Origin: Gordionus sp. m RMFG-2023
Taxonomy: Eukaryota > Nematomorpha > Gordioida > Chordodea > Parachordodidae
Reading direction: 5' to 3'
Length of the DNA stretch: 64,000 nt
Assembly (NCBI RefSeq): GCF_954871325.1
Contig: NC_088777.1
Coordinates: 52,452,002 to 52,516,001 of the forward strand
Notes under the pieces: generated by a model
Databases searched by the model: none
Told to the model about the DNA's origin: nothing
What the model saw: the letters and a program-made list of their open reading frames with translations, nothing else
Shown here: positions 39,301 to 52,665 of the stretch, piece by piece
Layout: the number at the start of each line of letters is the position of its first letter
Numbering within the stretch: the stretch's first letter is position 1
Translations under genes and position numbers: made by a program

Positions 39301-39828
39301 ATGCTCGAAATTTTAACTTAATAGATATACTGGTTTTATAATTAAATCCAATATAAGTCCCTACGACAACTATTCTAAGATATATAATATAACTTTTTAT
39401 TTATTATTTTTTCTAATGATACAGTTCTCTTTTATTAGTTACTTTAGGTAAATGCTTTAACATCGAAAACTTTATAAAGCAAATAGTAAATTACAAAATT
39501 TAAAAAATAGAGCCAAATCAGAATCCTAATGTTAACTAATTCCAAAAAAAAATTCAGTAGACAAAATACCTCACCATTATGTAAATATATTTAAACAATT
39601 AGAATGATATAAAAAATAAAGATTATAGTTAGAAAGATATATATATGTAAATTTAAATATACTCAGTAGAATTGAAGTGTAAATTTAAGTTGTAAACCAT
39701 TGGATATGCCAGTTGACAGAAGTCTACTAAAATAGGATATATGTATATTTAAATATTATTGGAACTTAAATCTTTTAACCTGTAGAAAATGTAATCTGTA
39801 CCATAGCCATTATCCACATTATTAGCAT
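36357..39828 (-). CDS. Copy 7: near-intact secreted family member, one frame break in exon 9
   Basis: Exons, minus strand: 39780-39828, 39663-39726, 38388-38541, 37825-37980, 37572-37761, 37480-37518, 37331-37427, 37085-37277, 36706-36808, 36357-36563. Signal peptide MLIMWIMAMVQITFST, then VDFCQLAYPMVYNLN. Exons 1-8 and 10 are in frame with clean GT-AG introns and the group II words GLVIWEIPQ, KVNVILQNC, NLPLYPFSN and TSVIQYYNEGHTYNLN. Exon 9 is 103 nt where intact copies have 105, which disrupts the last quarter of the protein. Exon 4 ends in TTG instead of ATG, which is harmless. Either a very young pseudogene or a sequencing or assembly error; otherwise it would encode about 417 residues. 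Confidence 0.7.
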
Positions 39829-40249
39829 CTAGTATATAAATTTTCTTTGAAATAATCACAAAAATATTTTAAAATATTATTATAGATTATTAAAATTTTT
39901 TTTAAATATTAATTGTAGGTTCAATAAATTAGAAATTAAATTTTTATAAAGAACAATTTATATAGTGCATTCACTTTAAGTAACGAAATTTGTTTATTAT
40001 AGCAAAATTTATAATATTTTTTTAGTACGTTTTATTTAACATTTTTAATTTAATTTAATTTTATATTATATTAATTTAATAAAATAAAATTTATTAAAAC
40101 AAAAGATTTTAAAAATTTATCCAAAAATGGGAGATGGGCTGCTAAGAAATTCCCAACATAAATTAATGAAATTTTACTTATTTTAAATAAAACAAAAATA
40201 ATAAATCAAAAAAAATAATTATTAGGAGGAGACCGGGGAGAGTGTGAGC
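39829..40249. other. 5' flank of copy 7
   Basis: Array 5' flank like that of copy 6. It contains the ggagaccggggagagtgtga block at about 40227 and joins directly to the retroelement relic that follows. No gene seen. Confidence 0.4.
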
Positions 40250-40640
40250 CCTATAAGGCAAAAGAACCGATCTCTAGGATTATATCAATCGCTTTATTTA
40301 TCTCATTAGATAAGCCACAGATTATACCATGATCTATGTACTAGACATAGAGAGAAAGGGAAAAGGATGCATTGATTCGGAAACAAAATAGCAATGATTC
40401 AAGAGGCTCATCCTGTTGAATCTCTTCTAGGGGGGAGTTTTATAAGAATCGAAATGTAAAAAGGAAGGATATTGATAACAAGAAGAGAAAAATTTGCACC
40501 CGGGAAAACACGTAAAAACTTTAAGAAAGAATTCTGAGACGATGGGTTTCTGATTAATGGGGAGGTAATGTCCCTTAAAAATACATGACGAATTCCACCA
40601 TGATCATGGGCACAGTGTTGTTAAATGGATCGCATTTTAA
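40250..40640 (-). mobile_element. Retroelement fossil (array relic 2)
   Basis: Second relic of the reverse-transcriptase-bearing element. Around 40300-40345, on the minus strand, an active-site-like box of the reverse transcriptase is still recognisable. It is broken in several places and abuts the truncated end of copy 8 directly. Confidence 0.5.
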
Positions 40641-40697
40641 AAATAATATTAAATATTTTTTTCTATAATATTTATCAATTTTATATTTTTAATCAAC

Positions 40698-42977
40698 TTT
40701 ATAAAGATTGTCTCATTTCCTACGGAGATAACCAAATTGTAAATTCCTTTAAGTGACACATAATGAAAAAGACTTTGTTCATCTATATAGATTGCTATTG
40801 AATGACAATTTAATTATTTTATGTATGACTTAAATGTATTTTTTTTTAATTAACTTTTTTCAAAGCTAGATTCAAAGTTGACTTTACCATGGGCTTTGTA
40901 GGATAATAATATATAATAATTGAATAAAATGGAATTAAAATTATTTTACTGTTGTTATTCTGACAATTTTGCATGATGACATTAACTTTGTGTCTTGAAA
41001 AGAAAATTGAACTATGATTATATTTAAATAACATGAATAATAATTTTGAGAATGGGTTCCTCAAAGGACCTTTAAGAATTATATATGATTCGTGGAATTC
41101 ATGAACCTTAAGTAATCCCCGGTATGGTTGTAAAAATCGCAATTTTAAAAATTAAAGAATTTAAGCGACCAATATAGAAGTGTTAAATATTACCATTGTG
41201 GCTGCTTCGTTAGTAATGTATCTATAATCATTAAAATTATAAACGTGAGTTTCATTGGATAAAAATAGCATCCCATATGTTAAATTCGAATTGATATCTT
41301 CTATGGCGAGGATTTTTAATGATTCAGGATTCGTATCAATATAGAATTAAACATTGTTAAATTAGAAATTTAAAAGTAAATATATGGAATTCAACCCTTA
41401 TACGATTATTCTTAAATTAGATTTTTAATTAGAGATATATAGAAATTTATTTTTTGTAAACTATTATTTATATACTTTAAATTCATCATTTAAAATATGA
41501 AAATTTTAAATTATAATTTCAACAAATAAAAGCCTCAATTTTTAAGATTTTAAAAACAGCAAAATCAAAGTTTTAGCCATCTCGAGATTTCTCTTAATGA
41601 TGGTAGATAGGTAGGATCTTTTTTGTCAAAATAATATTTCTTAAGTGATTGATATTTATTTTTAACCGTTTTTTTTAATTAATCGTCTAAATTAAGATTT
41701 TAAATAACATTATACTTTCATTAATTTTACATTAACCAAAATATTACATATAAAATAATTTTTTTATTACTGAAGCGGTAAGTGCCTTAGTTATTAATTT
41801 CAAATCGTTTACGTATTCTTCACCAAGCAAATAACGGTAATAGAGATGTGAAAGATTATACAATCGCCTTTGTGGTATCTTCCAAATTACTAAACCGTCG
41901 ACCATATTCAACAAAGCGTCAGTTCTATATCTTTATCATTTTTTATAATAAAAATTTTATGTACATTCTTATTATATATATCTAATTTTCGCAAATTATC
42001 AAATTACAATTCAAATAGGTAAGCCGTTTTGTATATTTTTATTCGTAAATGTAAATTACTAAAAATCTGATTTAAACTTTAAATGACATCATAAGGAGTA
42101 GGGAGAATGTCAAAGTGATCGTAGTTATTATTTTGATTTATAACCATCACGATGGGGGGGTAATCAACGCCAAGTAAAATAATATTTTAATGACACATTT
42201 GGATATTAAATTAAAATGATTACTTCTTTATAATATTATAAATGAATTCTATTTCTGCATTATTAAAATTATTAAAATTTATAATATATGTATCACACAA
42301 TTTAATTGCCTTGATTATATTAAATCTTAGGTTATTATTATAGAATACCGTCAATATGATATTTCTAGATACACGATCTATAATTATAAAGCTTGTCAAA
42401 GTATTTAGAAAGAGAGTTTAAACTTTCATATAATGAATAATAATTTTATCATTTCAAAATTGTTAATACTTTGACAAAACAAAGCGATTGTTTATATATT
42501 TTCCTGAAAAAAAAACTTTATATCAAAAAAAAAATAATAGATGAGGGATATAAAATAATTTGTGGCACATATATTATTATAGAATGCTCTAAATTTTATC
42601 TTATATTGAAATGCTCTAACAGCGAAAACTTTATAAAGCAAATAGTAAATTATGAAATTTAAAAAATGATTAAGCCTAATCAGAATTCTAGTGTTAACTA
42701 ATTCCAAAAAATATCGTTAGTTAGTAAATACTCACTGAATATATTTTAACAATTAGAATGATAAATAAAAATTAATGATGGTTAGAAAGATATATGTAAA
42801 TTAAACTATACTCAGTAGAAATGAAGTGTAAATTTAAGTCGTAAACCATTGGATATGCCAGTTGACAGAAGTCTACTAAAATATGATATATGTATATTTA
42901 AATATAATTAGAACTTAAATCTTTTAACCTGTAGAAAATTTTATTTGAACCATAGAAATTATCCACATTATTAGCAT
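40698..42977 (-). pseudogene. Copy 8: truncated family member lacking exons 8-10
   Basis: Exons, minus strand: 42929-42977 (signal peptide MLIMWIISMVQIKFST), 42812-42875, 41771-41930, 41194-41346, 40950-41142, 40855-40893, 40698-40794. Exons 1-7 read without stops. Homology ends in intron 7 at about 40645, where retroelement-relic sequence begins, so exons 8-10 and the 3' flank are missing. The acceptors of exons 4 and 5 have lost their AG (AA in both). The conserved NAT at the exon 3 end is TAS. The unit (about 3.1 kb) lies between two relics of the same retroelement, which suggests loss by unequal recombination. Confidence 0.8.
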
Positions 42978-43319
42978 CTTGTATATAAATTTTCTTGAAA
43001 TAATCATAAAATATTTTAAAATATTATTATAGATTATTAAAAAATTTTTTAAATATTAATTCTAGGTTCAATAAATTAGAAATTAAATTTTTATAAAGAA
43101 CAATTTATATAGTGCATTCACTTTAACTAAACGAAATTCGTTTATTCAAAATTTACAATATTTTTAAAACGTTTTATTTACCATTTTTAATTTAATTTAT
43201 ATTATATTAATAATTAATAAAATTTGTAAAAACAAAAGTTTTAGAATTTATCGAAGAAATGGGGGATGGGCTGATAAAGGAATTATCAATATAAATTATT
43301 TTAAATAAAACAAATAAAT
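42978..43319. other. 5' flank of copy 8
   Basis: Same 5' flank as copies 6, 7, 9 and 10, ending in a degenerate ggagatcgggga block at about 43330. No gene seen. Confidence 0.4.
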
Positions 43320-43570
43320 AATTATTAGAAGGGAGATCGGGGAAATAAATGCACCGCGGTTTTTGCGAGGCAATGAGTAGGGTGCCAAAAAAGTATGGGA
43401 GACGTAAAAATGTCACGAGCAATACCGCCTAAAATTTATTATAGAAGTTGGTAATCATGGTTAGGATTAATTGGTGCTAATTAATGGGGAGGTAATGTTT
43501 TTTAAGAATACAGGACGAATTCAGCCATGACCATGGGCGTACTGTTGTTAAATAGATCTATTTTTAAAAA
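43320..43570 (-). mobile_element. Retroelement fossil (array relic 3)
   Basis: Shorter relic of the same element as at 34250-34830, with the shared words tttttgcgaggcaatgagta and gggaggtaatgt. Broken; old. Confidence 0.45.
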
Positions 43571-45097
43571 ATGACTAATCCAATATTTTAGAAAAAATAT
43601 TGGTTAACGTTTTTATTAATCGAACCACTTAACTACACTACAATGAGTAGAATTCAGATAAAAATTATAAAATTAATTTATATAATAATGAACTTTATGA
43701 TAATAAATTACATAATTTTTCCATATTATAATATCATAGGTTGTATTATTATTAAATAAATCAATGTTTATATTATTGCACAAAATTGCAGATTAAAGAT
43801 ATGGAAATAAAATGAAAGATTTATGGAAATATTTTTAATTCATATTAAGTTATTTTATTTAATATAAGATATCGGTGGTATAAAATTTATGACATTAATT
43901 TAAATATTCATTATTATCATATATATATATATTGTATATTGTTTATAATGCAAATACAAACCAAATTTCAGGTTCATAATTTTCTTTCCATATAAAACAC
44001 AATAATACATATATCATTTATAATTATAAGATCTATCTAAAGTGTCAAATATATTTTATAACATCTATAATTACTATTGAATATATTTTTATGGCATTAA
44101 TTGTTGCACTATAAGAATTAGCAAATACTTAGAATTGGTAAAAATCAATGTTGGTTTTTTTATTCAATAAGTTACAATAATAATAATATCTGTTTTTAAA
44201 ATTCATATATATATATGTATTTACAAAATAAACTTATTTCAAATCAATTATACATAAACTAATGTCCAATTAACACAACATCTTTTAACAAAATACAATA
44301 TAAAAATATGCCTTAAACAGTAATAAAAAATCATTAAAATCTATATTGACAATCACCAAATAACGTAACATTAATAAACCCCTTTAATATTCTTTGATCA
44401 ATAAAAAATCACATGAATTAAAAACCAAAATCATTTATTGTAATATCTTATCTTCTCGAAAATATATTGATAAAAGTCCATACCTGTCGATTACAAATTG
44501 ACGTAATTATAATGGATTCAATTTATAAAAATTGAATGTGTAATAAAGAGATATCAAATTTTATTATCATTAAACAACTTCATGTTAAAAACAAAATCCC
44601 TTCAGCTATGATTACAATGGCTATTCCCGGCTTATCTCAAATAAATACTAAAATGATCCCTATCTTTCCTAAGAGAGTGGAATCTTAAGAATGATTATAG
44701 CCCCCCCCCCCCCCATGAGGCATGAGAGGGCATACGCTATCATTTCGAAAAATTAGTAAGCATGACTCACTAATTTAATCAGGTAAATTTGATTTTAATT
44801 AAGAGATAAATGCATCCTCTTAAGTCATTTAAACTTTCCCTAACATATAAATATGTTATATAGCTTATTAAAAAAATATAAGTATGGGTAACTAAAATAT
44901 CAGAAACATTTATTAAATAATAATAAATCTTTTCTGCATATATTTTATTAAAATGAATATAACATAGTAAAAATCTAGTAAAAAAAATGATTCCCTTATA
45001 ATCAATAATCAATAACCATTAAAATTATTTATAATATAATTAATAATATTTTAAATTTTTTATGAATTCCTCTAATCAATTAATATTCTAACTAAAA
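43571..45097. repeat. 3' flank module of copy 9
   Basis: Closely parallels 34831-36356. It contains a run of 14 C (44701-44714) at a place where the other units have only two to four. No gene seen. Confidence 0.6.
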
Positions 45098-48000
45098 TTA
45101 ATAGAAATGCTTCGAAACATTCAAAGTAGAAGACGTAGTTACATTTATGATCTGATCTTCGTTCTCTAACAAAATCCTTCCAACTTCACACATTATGCTA
45201 TAAATTATATAATCATTTTCCATAATTATTATAGACAGTGGTATTGTAATGAATTTCCAGGGTCAAAGATGCTTTATTTTGTTCAATGATTGCCTGTATA
45301 AATAGTAAAATGAAAAAGGAAGATTAGTACAAAACTGTGAATAATCTGTTAATATCAGAAAAAATGGAATTTGATATATTATATATAAAATAAATAATAA
45401 TGCATTTTCTCATTACATATTGATTCATTCCCAGGTGAATTCGAAATTCCGACCCATTATTGATGCAGATTAACACTATAGTACAAAGAGCAGATATATT
45501 AGAGTTTACATGTATTACCATCTAATTTATTTTTTATATTATTAATTTTTTTTATATTTAGATCATATAGTCAATAAACATAAAGTTGTAAATATCATTG
45601 ATTTCTACGTGATTATCCGTCCTATAACTAAGACCGATTTGTAAATTTATGACTCCAAAGAGATCCTGAATTGCTCTTAATAGATAAACATATCAAAACC
45701 AGCTTTATAGATCAAAAATTGAATTTTTATCAATTATTAAAAATGATTAATATTACCGTCATATTTTGTGAAATATAAAAGTTTTCCCAATATTTAAATG
45801 CCTTTTTCATATCTTCAAGCGGTGTCTGGAATATGTTTAAATTGTAAGTATATATCTCATTGTAATATTGAATCACGGATGTGTATATTAAATCAATTAA
45901 GTGGAAATGGGGATGTGCTAAATTACTAAAGGGATATAAGGGCAGATTTCTATTATATATTTTTTGCTTTAATTATAATCAATTTTATATTTTAATCAAC
46001 TTTATAAAGATTGTCTCATTTCCTTCGGATATAACCAAATTGTAAATTCCATCATATGACACATAATGAGAAAGACTTGGTTCATCTATATAAATTGCTA
46101 TTGAACAATTTAATTATTAAAAAATGTTTTATTTAAAATTAATTATTACCAATGCTAGAATTAAAGTTGGTTAGACCAAGGCCTATGTAGGATGGTAATA
46201 TATAATAATGGAATAAAATGGAATAAAAATAATTTTACTGTTATATAAGCAATTTTGCAGTATGATATTAACTTTTGGACTTGAATCGGGAATTGAACTA
46301 AGATTATCGTTCAATATCTTGAATAATATAGATGATAATTTTGAGAATGGGTACTTCAACGAACCTTTGAGAATTAAATATGATTCGTGGAATTCATAAA
46401 CTTCAAATAATCTCCGGTATGGTTGTATGAATCGCAACTTTAAGAATATAGAAGAGATTATAAGATATATGAGACTAATTTAGATTGATTAAATATTTTT
46501 ACCATTGTGGCTTTTTCGTTAGTAATATATTTATAAATATCAAAATTATAAATGTGATTATTGGATACAAATCGCCTCCCGTATGTTAAATTCGAATTGA
46601 TATCTTTTTCGGCTAGGATATCTTTTAATAATTCAGGATTCGCATCTATGTAGAACTAAAAATTATTAATTTAGAAGTTTAAGAGAAATATAGAATTTAA
46701 CACTGCAAGCGAATATTTTTATACCTTAAATTCATTATTTCAAATATGAAAATATTAAATTATGTTTTTAACTAAGCCTCGATTTTACAGATTTTTATAA
46801 ACGCCTAAATCAATATTTTACCAATCTAGAGATTTCTCTAAATGATGGCAGATAGAAAAAATTTTTTTTAGCAAACTCATTTCTTAGCTAATATTTGTTT
46901 TAAATATTGTTTATGAGATTTTAAATAACATTATACTTTCATCTTAAAAAAAAATCGTATTATAATTTACTTTAACCAAATTATTACATATAGTTATACA
47001 TATTTATTACCGTAGCGTTAAATGCCTTAGTAATTAATTTCAAATCGTTTAAGTATTCTTCATCAAGGAAATAACTGTAATATAAATGTGAAATAGATAG
47101 CTTTTGAGACATCTCCCAAATAACTAAACCGTCAACCATATTCAACGAAGCGATATTTCGATATCTTTATTTAGAATATAAATCTTATGTACATTCATAA
47201 TATTCGCATTTCCTTTTTGTAAATTTTTGAAAATCTAATTACATTTCCTATAGTGTGTATTACATTTTAAAATCTGATTTAAAATTTTTATTTTTTTAGA
47301 TTTAATACACTATTTAGCGTAATTTTGATCAGAATCTTAATATGTCCTAAACTAATCGTCGTATAAAATAGCATGAAATACATCAAACCCATGCCAATTA
47401 TTTACATTCAGATATCTTTTAGTATTTAAAATTTTAATCAAAATCGCCAAGTAAAATAATACTATAATGAAACTATATTATAGATAATTTCATTTCATCA
47501 TTTTAGGTAATTTATAATATTGTAAATGAATTTTATTTATGTATAATTAAAATTTATATGATATATAATATAAGGAAAACGCACTTTAATTTCCTTGATT
47601 TAACTAAATCTTAGGTTATTATTATAGAGTACCTTCAATATTATATTTTTAATGCTTGTACCCAAATTGAACCCACCTATTATTTTAAAATTAAACCCAA
47701 AACCCCTTTAAAAAAATTTCCGGGTTTGCATCCCTGGTTTTAACTGTATTAGTATTTTATCACTTTCATTTTAAAACTCTCAATACTATGATAAAACCTA
47801 GTATCGCGATTGTTGATATATTTTCCTGAAAAAAACTTTTATCATTTAAAAATAATAATAGATGAGGGATATAAAATAATTTATGACACAAATATATGTT
47901 AGAGAATGATCAAATTTTAATTTCTAGATATTATTGGTTTTGAAATTAAATTTAATAACTAATAAGTTCCTATGCCAACTATTCTAAGATATATATTATA

Positions 48001-48418
48001 ATTTTTTATTTTTTATTTATTCAAATGATGCCGTTTTCATTTTATTACTTTCGGTAAATGCTCTAACAGCGAAAACTTTATAAAGCATAAATTATGTAAT
48101 TTAAAAAAATCGTATTAACTATTTTAAAAAAATAAATTCACTAGTTATCAAAATACCTCACCATTATGAAAATATAATTTTACAATTATAATGATAAAAA
48201 AAATTAATTATGGTTAGAAAAAATTAACATATATATGTAAATAAAACTATACTCAGTAGAATTGAAGTGCAGATTAAAGTCATATACCATTGGATATGTC
48301 ATTTGACAGAAGTCCACTAAAATATGATATAAGTATTTTTAAATATTATTGAAACTTCAATCATTTAACCTGTAGAAAATGTTATTTGTACCATATAAAT
48401 TATCCACATTATAAACAT
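45098..48418 (-). CDS. Copy 9: near-intact secreted family member, C-terminus cut short
   Basis: Exons, minus strand: 48370-48418 (signal peptide MFIMWIIYMVQITFST), 48253-48316, 47011-47164, 46503-46655, 46239-46437, 46150-46182, 46001-46097, 45757-45949, 45417-45521, 45098-45293. Exons 1-9 are all in frame with GT-AG introns. Exon 6 is six bases shorter than in its sisters because the usual donor is lost and a GTAATA just upstream serves in the same phase. Exon 10 has one extra base, so the frame stops at 45213-45215 and the last 40 or so residues are lost. The ancestral stop position would be about 45098. It keeps EFHESY, PKVNIILQNC, NLPLYPFSN and SALCTIVLICINN. May be functional with a short tail, a young pseudogene, or an assembly error. 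Confidence 0.7.
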
Positions 48419-49579
48419 CTTGTATATAAATTTTGTTTAAATATTATTATAGATTATTGAATTTTTTTTTTAAATATTAATTTTAGCTAATGTTCAATAA
48501 ATTGCTTAAAGAAATTTATTTTTTTATAAACACTACAAATTTTTTAGTACTTTCACTTTAACTAAACGAAATTTGTTTATTATAACAAAATATAATATAT
48601 TATTTAGTACGTTGTATTACCATTTTAAATTTAATTTAATTTATAATAAATTTTATAAAAAATAAGATTTTAAAAATATATCAATCTGCTAAAAGAATTC
48701 CCAATATAAATTATTGAAATTTTATTTATTTTAAATATTCAAAAATATCTAATTTTATTTTAAATTTAAGAAAATCGCGTCTGATGATGATACCCTATAA
48801 TCAATTTTCAATATTATTTTTATCTTCTTTCGTATATTTTTCTTAACTAAAACAAAAAGTAATCATTAGGGGAGACCGGGGAGAATGAGGGCTCTAAAAG
48901 ACAAACGTCAATAAAATTAAAAACTACTTGATAATATTGAATAAATAATATCTCATTTTATTCTAGTTATTTACTTTTAAAGCTATTACATAAAAATATA
49001 TTTTTTTAAAAAAAATTATAATTTTTCTAATAATATTAATTTTTCCGAAAAAAAAACAGAAATTGTGAATTAAACCCTGTGAATGATGAGCTTTCCCGTG
49101 AGACGTTTTTGAGCTTGTAATATTGATTATTTCCTATTTCGGAATTCAAAAAAATTTTAAATTATATTTTTCCAGCAAAAATGATGTTTATATTATAAAT
49201 GAATATATCAAACATTCAATATTTAAAGAAATTATCAAATAAAAATAATTGTTTCAAAATTTAGTATAAAAATTAGTGCATCTACTTTAAAACGCTTATT
49301 CAAGCATATAATTTTTTCTAATAAATATTGTTCATTCTAGATCTATAATGGTCATAATATAAATTTACTAAAGAAGTAGTTCCTTCCACGTTAACCTGTG
49401 TGGCTGGAACTGCTAAGACGAGTCACTTGACAAATTTTAACAGCTCTAAATTGGGTTTTCTTTATTTTCCAGTATTGAAAAATGCCTTTATCTAAAATAT
49501 CAAATACAGGGTAAACATGTATTACTATATTTTGAAGTTAATTAATCTTGCCTAAGGAAATTTTATAAGAAAAGTCATA
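48419..49579. other. 5' flank of copy 9
   Basis: Array 5' flank with the ggggagaccggggagaatga block at about 48869. At about 48955 the sequence corresponds to the empty site of the hAT element found upstream of copy 6. No gene seen. Confidence 0.45.
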
Positions 49580-49940
49580 TACTATCCCTTTGAAAGCAAT
49601 AGGATTGAAAAAAGATTAAGGTATGCAAAAATCAATAATTTCTAAGTTAAAATAATAACCTTACTAGCTATATTCTATTGGGTAAATTCTTGATAAAATA
49701 AGCCATATTTTAGTTAATTTATTTAGAATCGAATAAAATTAATTCATAATTATTCCTAGAATATTAAATTCAATAATATTAAATATATTTTTAAAAAGTA
49801 TTTATTCTAAAGTAATCAAAATTTTTAACCAAATTTAGATAATTTTGTCCGGATGAGTTTTTTAAATTGTACCTTGCCCTGTTACTTTTATATGGACACT
49901 ACTGACAGAGAAGGTATACTCAGAGGAGTTAAAGGGCCAA
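49580..49940 (+). repeat. Dispersed repeat module, longest copy
   Basis: The fullest version of the module also seen at 14013-14225, 33340-33510 and 56836-57150, with attctattgggtaaattctt in the left half and ctcagaggagttaaagg in the right half. Always in plus orientation. Probably an old transposable-element fragment. Confidence 0.5.
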
Positions 49941-51039
49941 AAAAATTTAATTTACTAAATTAATCATCCACAATAGTAGAAAAATATTTAAAAACAGATT
50001 TTTTTTAAACAAAATAAATGATAAATGTTTTAGAGTAATTAAATTTTTATAATTTATATGAAGTACGTTCACTCAGACTATTTTTTTAAAAAAATTAAAA
50101 TATTTGTTTTAAAAACAATTTTTTTATAAAAACATAATAAATGTTGAAATTAAAACTTTGATTATTTGTATATTATAAATATTTTCTAAAATTAGTCACG
50201 ACCTCGCCAAACCAATGTAAACAAGCTACATTTAATGAACTATTAAATTTCTTTCGTATTAAATTTCTTTCGTTTTATTATCCAAGAAATATATTTTCGA
50301 GATTTTACAAACAAAGGTCAGTGTAAAAGCTATAAATGATATTAAATTTTGTATTATAAATAGTAAAATCTAATTGTAAAGAAATGATATAATCCAACCT
50401 TGAGGAATATATAAAGGGCTAAATTCGCCCTTATTTAAAATGATTACCCTTATTAACTTATTGGCATACGCAGAAGCGAGTTGTCATTTTCGATATCAAA
50501 TTTATTCATTATTTAATATTCCCACCCCCCATCGTCTGTCTTTTTTGAATAAAATTAATTTTAAGAAATATAATAAGTAGGAATTCCTACCACTCCCACC
50601 TGTATTGTTTTTGAATGTCCGACCTCTATCCGCTAACCACTATTTCCTTATCTATGAGTTACAGATTAAAATATCGATTTATCAATTAAAATGTTTAATA
50701 TTATATTTTAACTACATTTTTAATTTTTATTCTAACATGTATTTTTGTAAAATTCATCCATGATAGGAATCATATTCTGATTTTAAAAAAAAATAGGTAA
50801 GCCTTGAATAAATGATTATATAATTTGGACAATTATCCTATAACTCCTAAAAAATTTAAAATGTTTATTCTTTAATCCTATTGATATATAAATGATAGCG
50901 TTAATGTGTTTTTTCCGGCAATATGTTATTTTTTTTCACCTTTAAATCATTTTATAAGGGATTTTTTTTTAAATTGAAAAATCCTATTTTACCGGCAAAA
51001 TATTCTGTTTAAAAATAGCCAAATTAATTTTTTTTATCT
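49941..51039. other. Spacer between repeat module and retroelement relic
   Basis: A+T-rich. A minus-strand block at about 50600-50650 (tagtggttagcgg and ggtcggacattc) resembles the A and B boxes of a tRNA-derived SINE, but the spacing is short and the match imperfect. A patch at 50515-50530 is C-rich. Nothing else is supported. Confidence 0.3.
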
Positions 51040-52100
51040 TTCATATTTAAAAATGAACTGTAATTTATGGTTAAATAATAGTCAAGTATAATATTAGCGC
51101 GTTAAGAATGCGCGGAATATTAAATACGTTTTTCAAAAGAAAATACGGTGTATAAGAGAAAATTCGGGGCGATATCATCCAACTTACAAAGTCTCAAGAG
51201 TTGAATGTGGAAAAGTGAAAACGGCTTAAGTTTTTTCAATCGTAAGATCCTAAGTATATTAGTTGATTAATAATCTTTAAATTGTGGCTGTTAAATTCGG
51301 GACATTAGTTGCATGAATTCTGATTTTCTCTGATCGTTAATTAATAATAAAGAAGAAACGATCTCTAGGTATCAAACTCTTTATTGATCTCATTGGATGA
51401 GCCAGTGATTATACCATGATCTAGATACAAGACTTCGTAAGAAAGGGGGCAGAAGGCATTGATTGCCTGAATATATCATTGACTTAAAATAGCAAAGGTG
51501 CAAGAGGATAACACTGTTCAATCTCTTCTAGGAGGGAATTTAATAAGAATCGAATTGTAAAGTGGAAGGATATTCATAGCAAGAAACGAAAAATTAGCTA
51601 TATCCGGGGAAAAGAGTGCCCGAATACTTTAAGAAAGAATTACGAGACAGAGTATTAAAGGCATTGGAGAAGTTGATCTTAATCAAGATTTAATTTGAGA
51701 AGAATATTTTCTAAATGAATACGAGTTAAGTGTTTCAAAGCCTCACAACCACCCGCGATTTCTACGCCAAGTTAAAATGGATTCAAAATGAGATATGCAT
51801 AATGTTTAATTCTTGAGGATTATTTTGGCGACAAGACATCCAAAGGTAGAGATTATTGGGATTTTGCGAGGCAATGAGTAGGTATTTGCCAAAAAGTATG
51901 GGAGACGCAAATCCTGGAGAATCACCACCTAAAATTTATTATAAAAGCTCGTAATTATGGTTAGGATTGAAGAATGGCTAATTAATGTGGATATTATGTC
52001 TCTTAGAAATACTGTCCGCCAACACTATGGGGTAGTGTGTTAAGGGGATCGATTTTTAAAGATGGCTAATCTAATATTTTATCCAAAAAATATTATGTGA
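51040..52100 (-). mobile_element. Retroelement fossil (array relic 4), longest copy
   Basis: About 1 kb; the longest of five relics of a reverse-transcriptase element. The minus-strand reading runs from an upstream part (about 51900) through reverse-transcriptase-like words to a downstream part near 51050. Its left portion matches 58830-59150 and its right portion matches 34330-34830. It is broken in many places and old. Non-LTR type is likely but unproven. Confidence 0.55.
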
Positions 52101-52261
52101 GCCAGACATCCTCCCAGGCTGACATAATATTATTGGTTAAAATATTGGTTATTTTTTTAAAAAATCATTTAACTACTACATTACGTGAGCGGAATCTGTA
52201 TAGACATTTAAATAAAATAATAAACTTTATGATAATAAATTACATAATTTTTTCATTAATT

Positions 52262-52309
52262 TAAACTTTCTCTTTCTTTCTATATTTCTATATTTTTCTT
52301 TCTTTCTTC

Positions 52310-52380
<71 letters not shown>

Positions 52381-52401
52381 TTTCTTTCTTTCTCTCTTTA
52401 T

Positions 52402-52482
<81 letters not shown>

Positions 52483-52484
52483 TA
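52262..52484. repeat. Long (CTTT)n microsatellite
   Basis: Over 180 bases of CTTT repeats with few interruptions. It sits where the 3' flank module of copies 7, 9 and 11 has about 1.1 kb of other sequence: the flank breaks off before the repeat and resumes after it at about 52485. The lysine/glutamate/arginine-rich minus-strand frame through it is an artefact of the repeat. Confidence 0.95.
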
Positions 52485-52665
52485 ACAAATAAATATATAA
52501 TATATTATAAAGCTAAAAAAAATAAATGTATGGGTAACTAAGATATTAGAATCATTCAATAAATTTAATAATAGATCTTTCCTAATTTTATTAAAATAAA
52601 TATAACACAGTAAAAATCTATTTAATGATATCCTTATAATAATATTAAAATCATTTATAATATAG

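Noticed and set aside
42471-42707. Overlapping short frames on both strands
   Set aside because: They lie inside intron 2 of copy 8 and are not kept in the intron 2 of other copies.
43207-43422. 71-residue minus-strand frame
   Set aside because: It spans the 5' flank of copy 8 and part of retroelement relic 3; not a gene.
50600-50650. tRNA-like A and B boxes on the minus strand
   Set aside because: The boxes are too close together and imperfect; at best a SINE fossil, not a tRNA gene.
52288-52488. Minus-strand frame of Lys/Glu/Arg repeats
   Set aside because: It is the translation of the CTTT microsatellite; it has no flanking gene structure.
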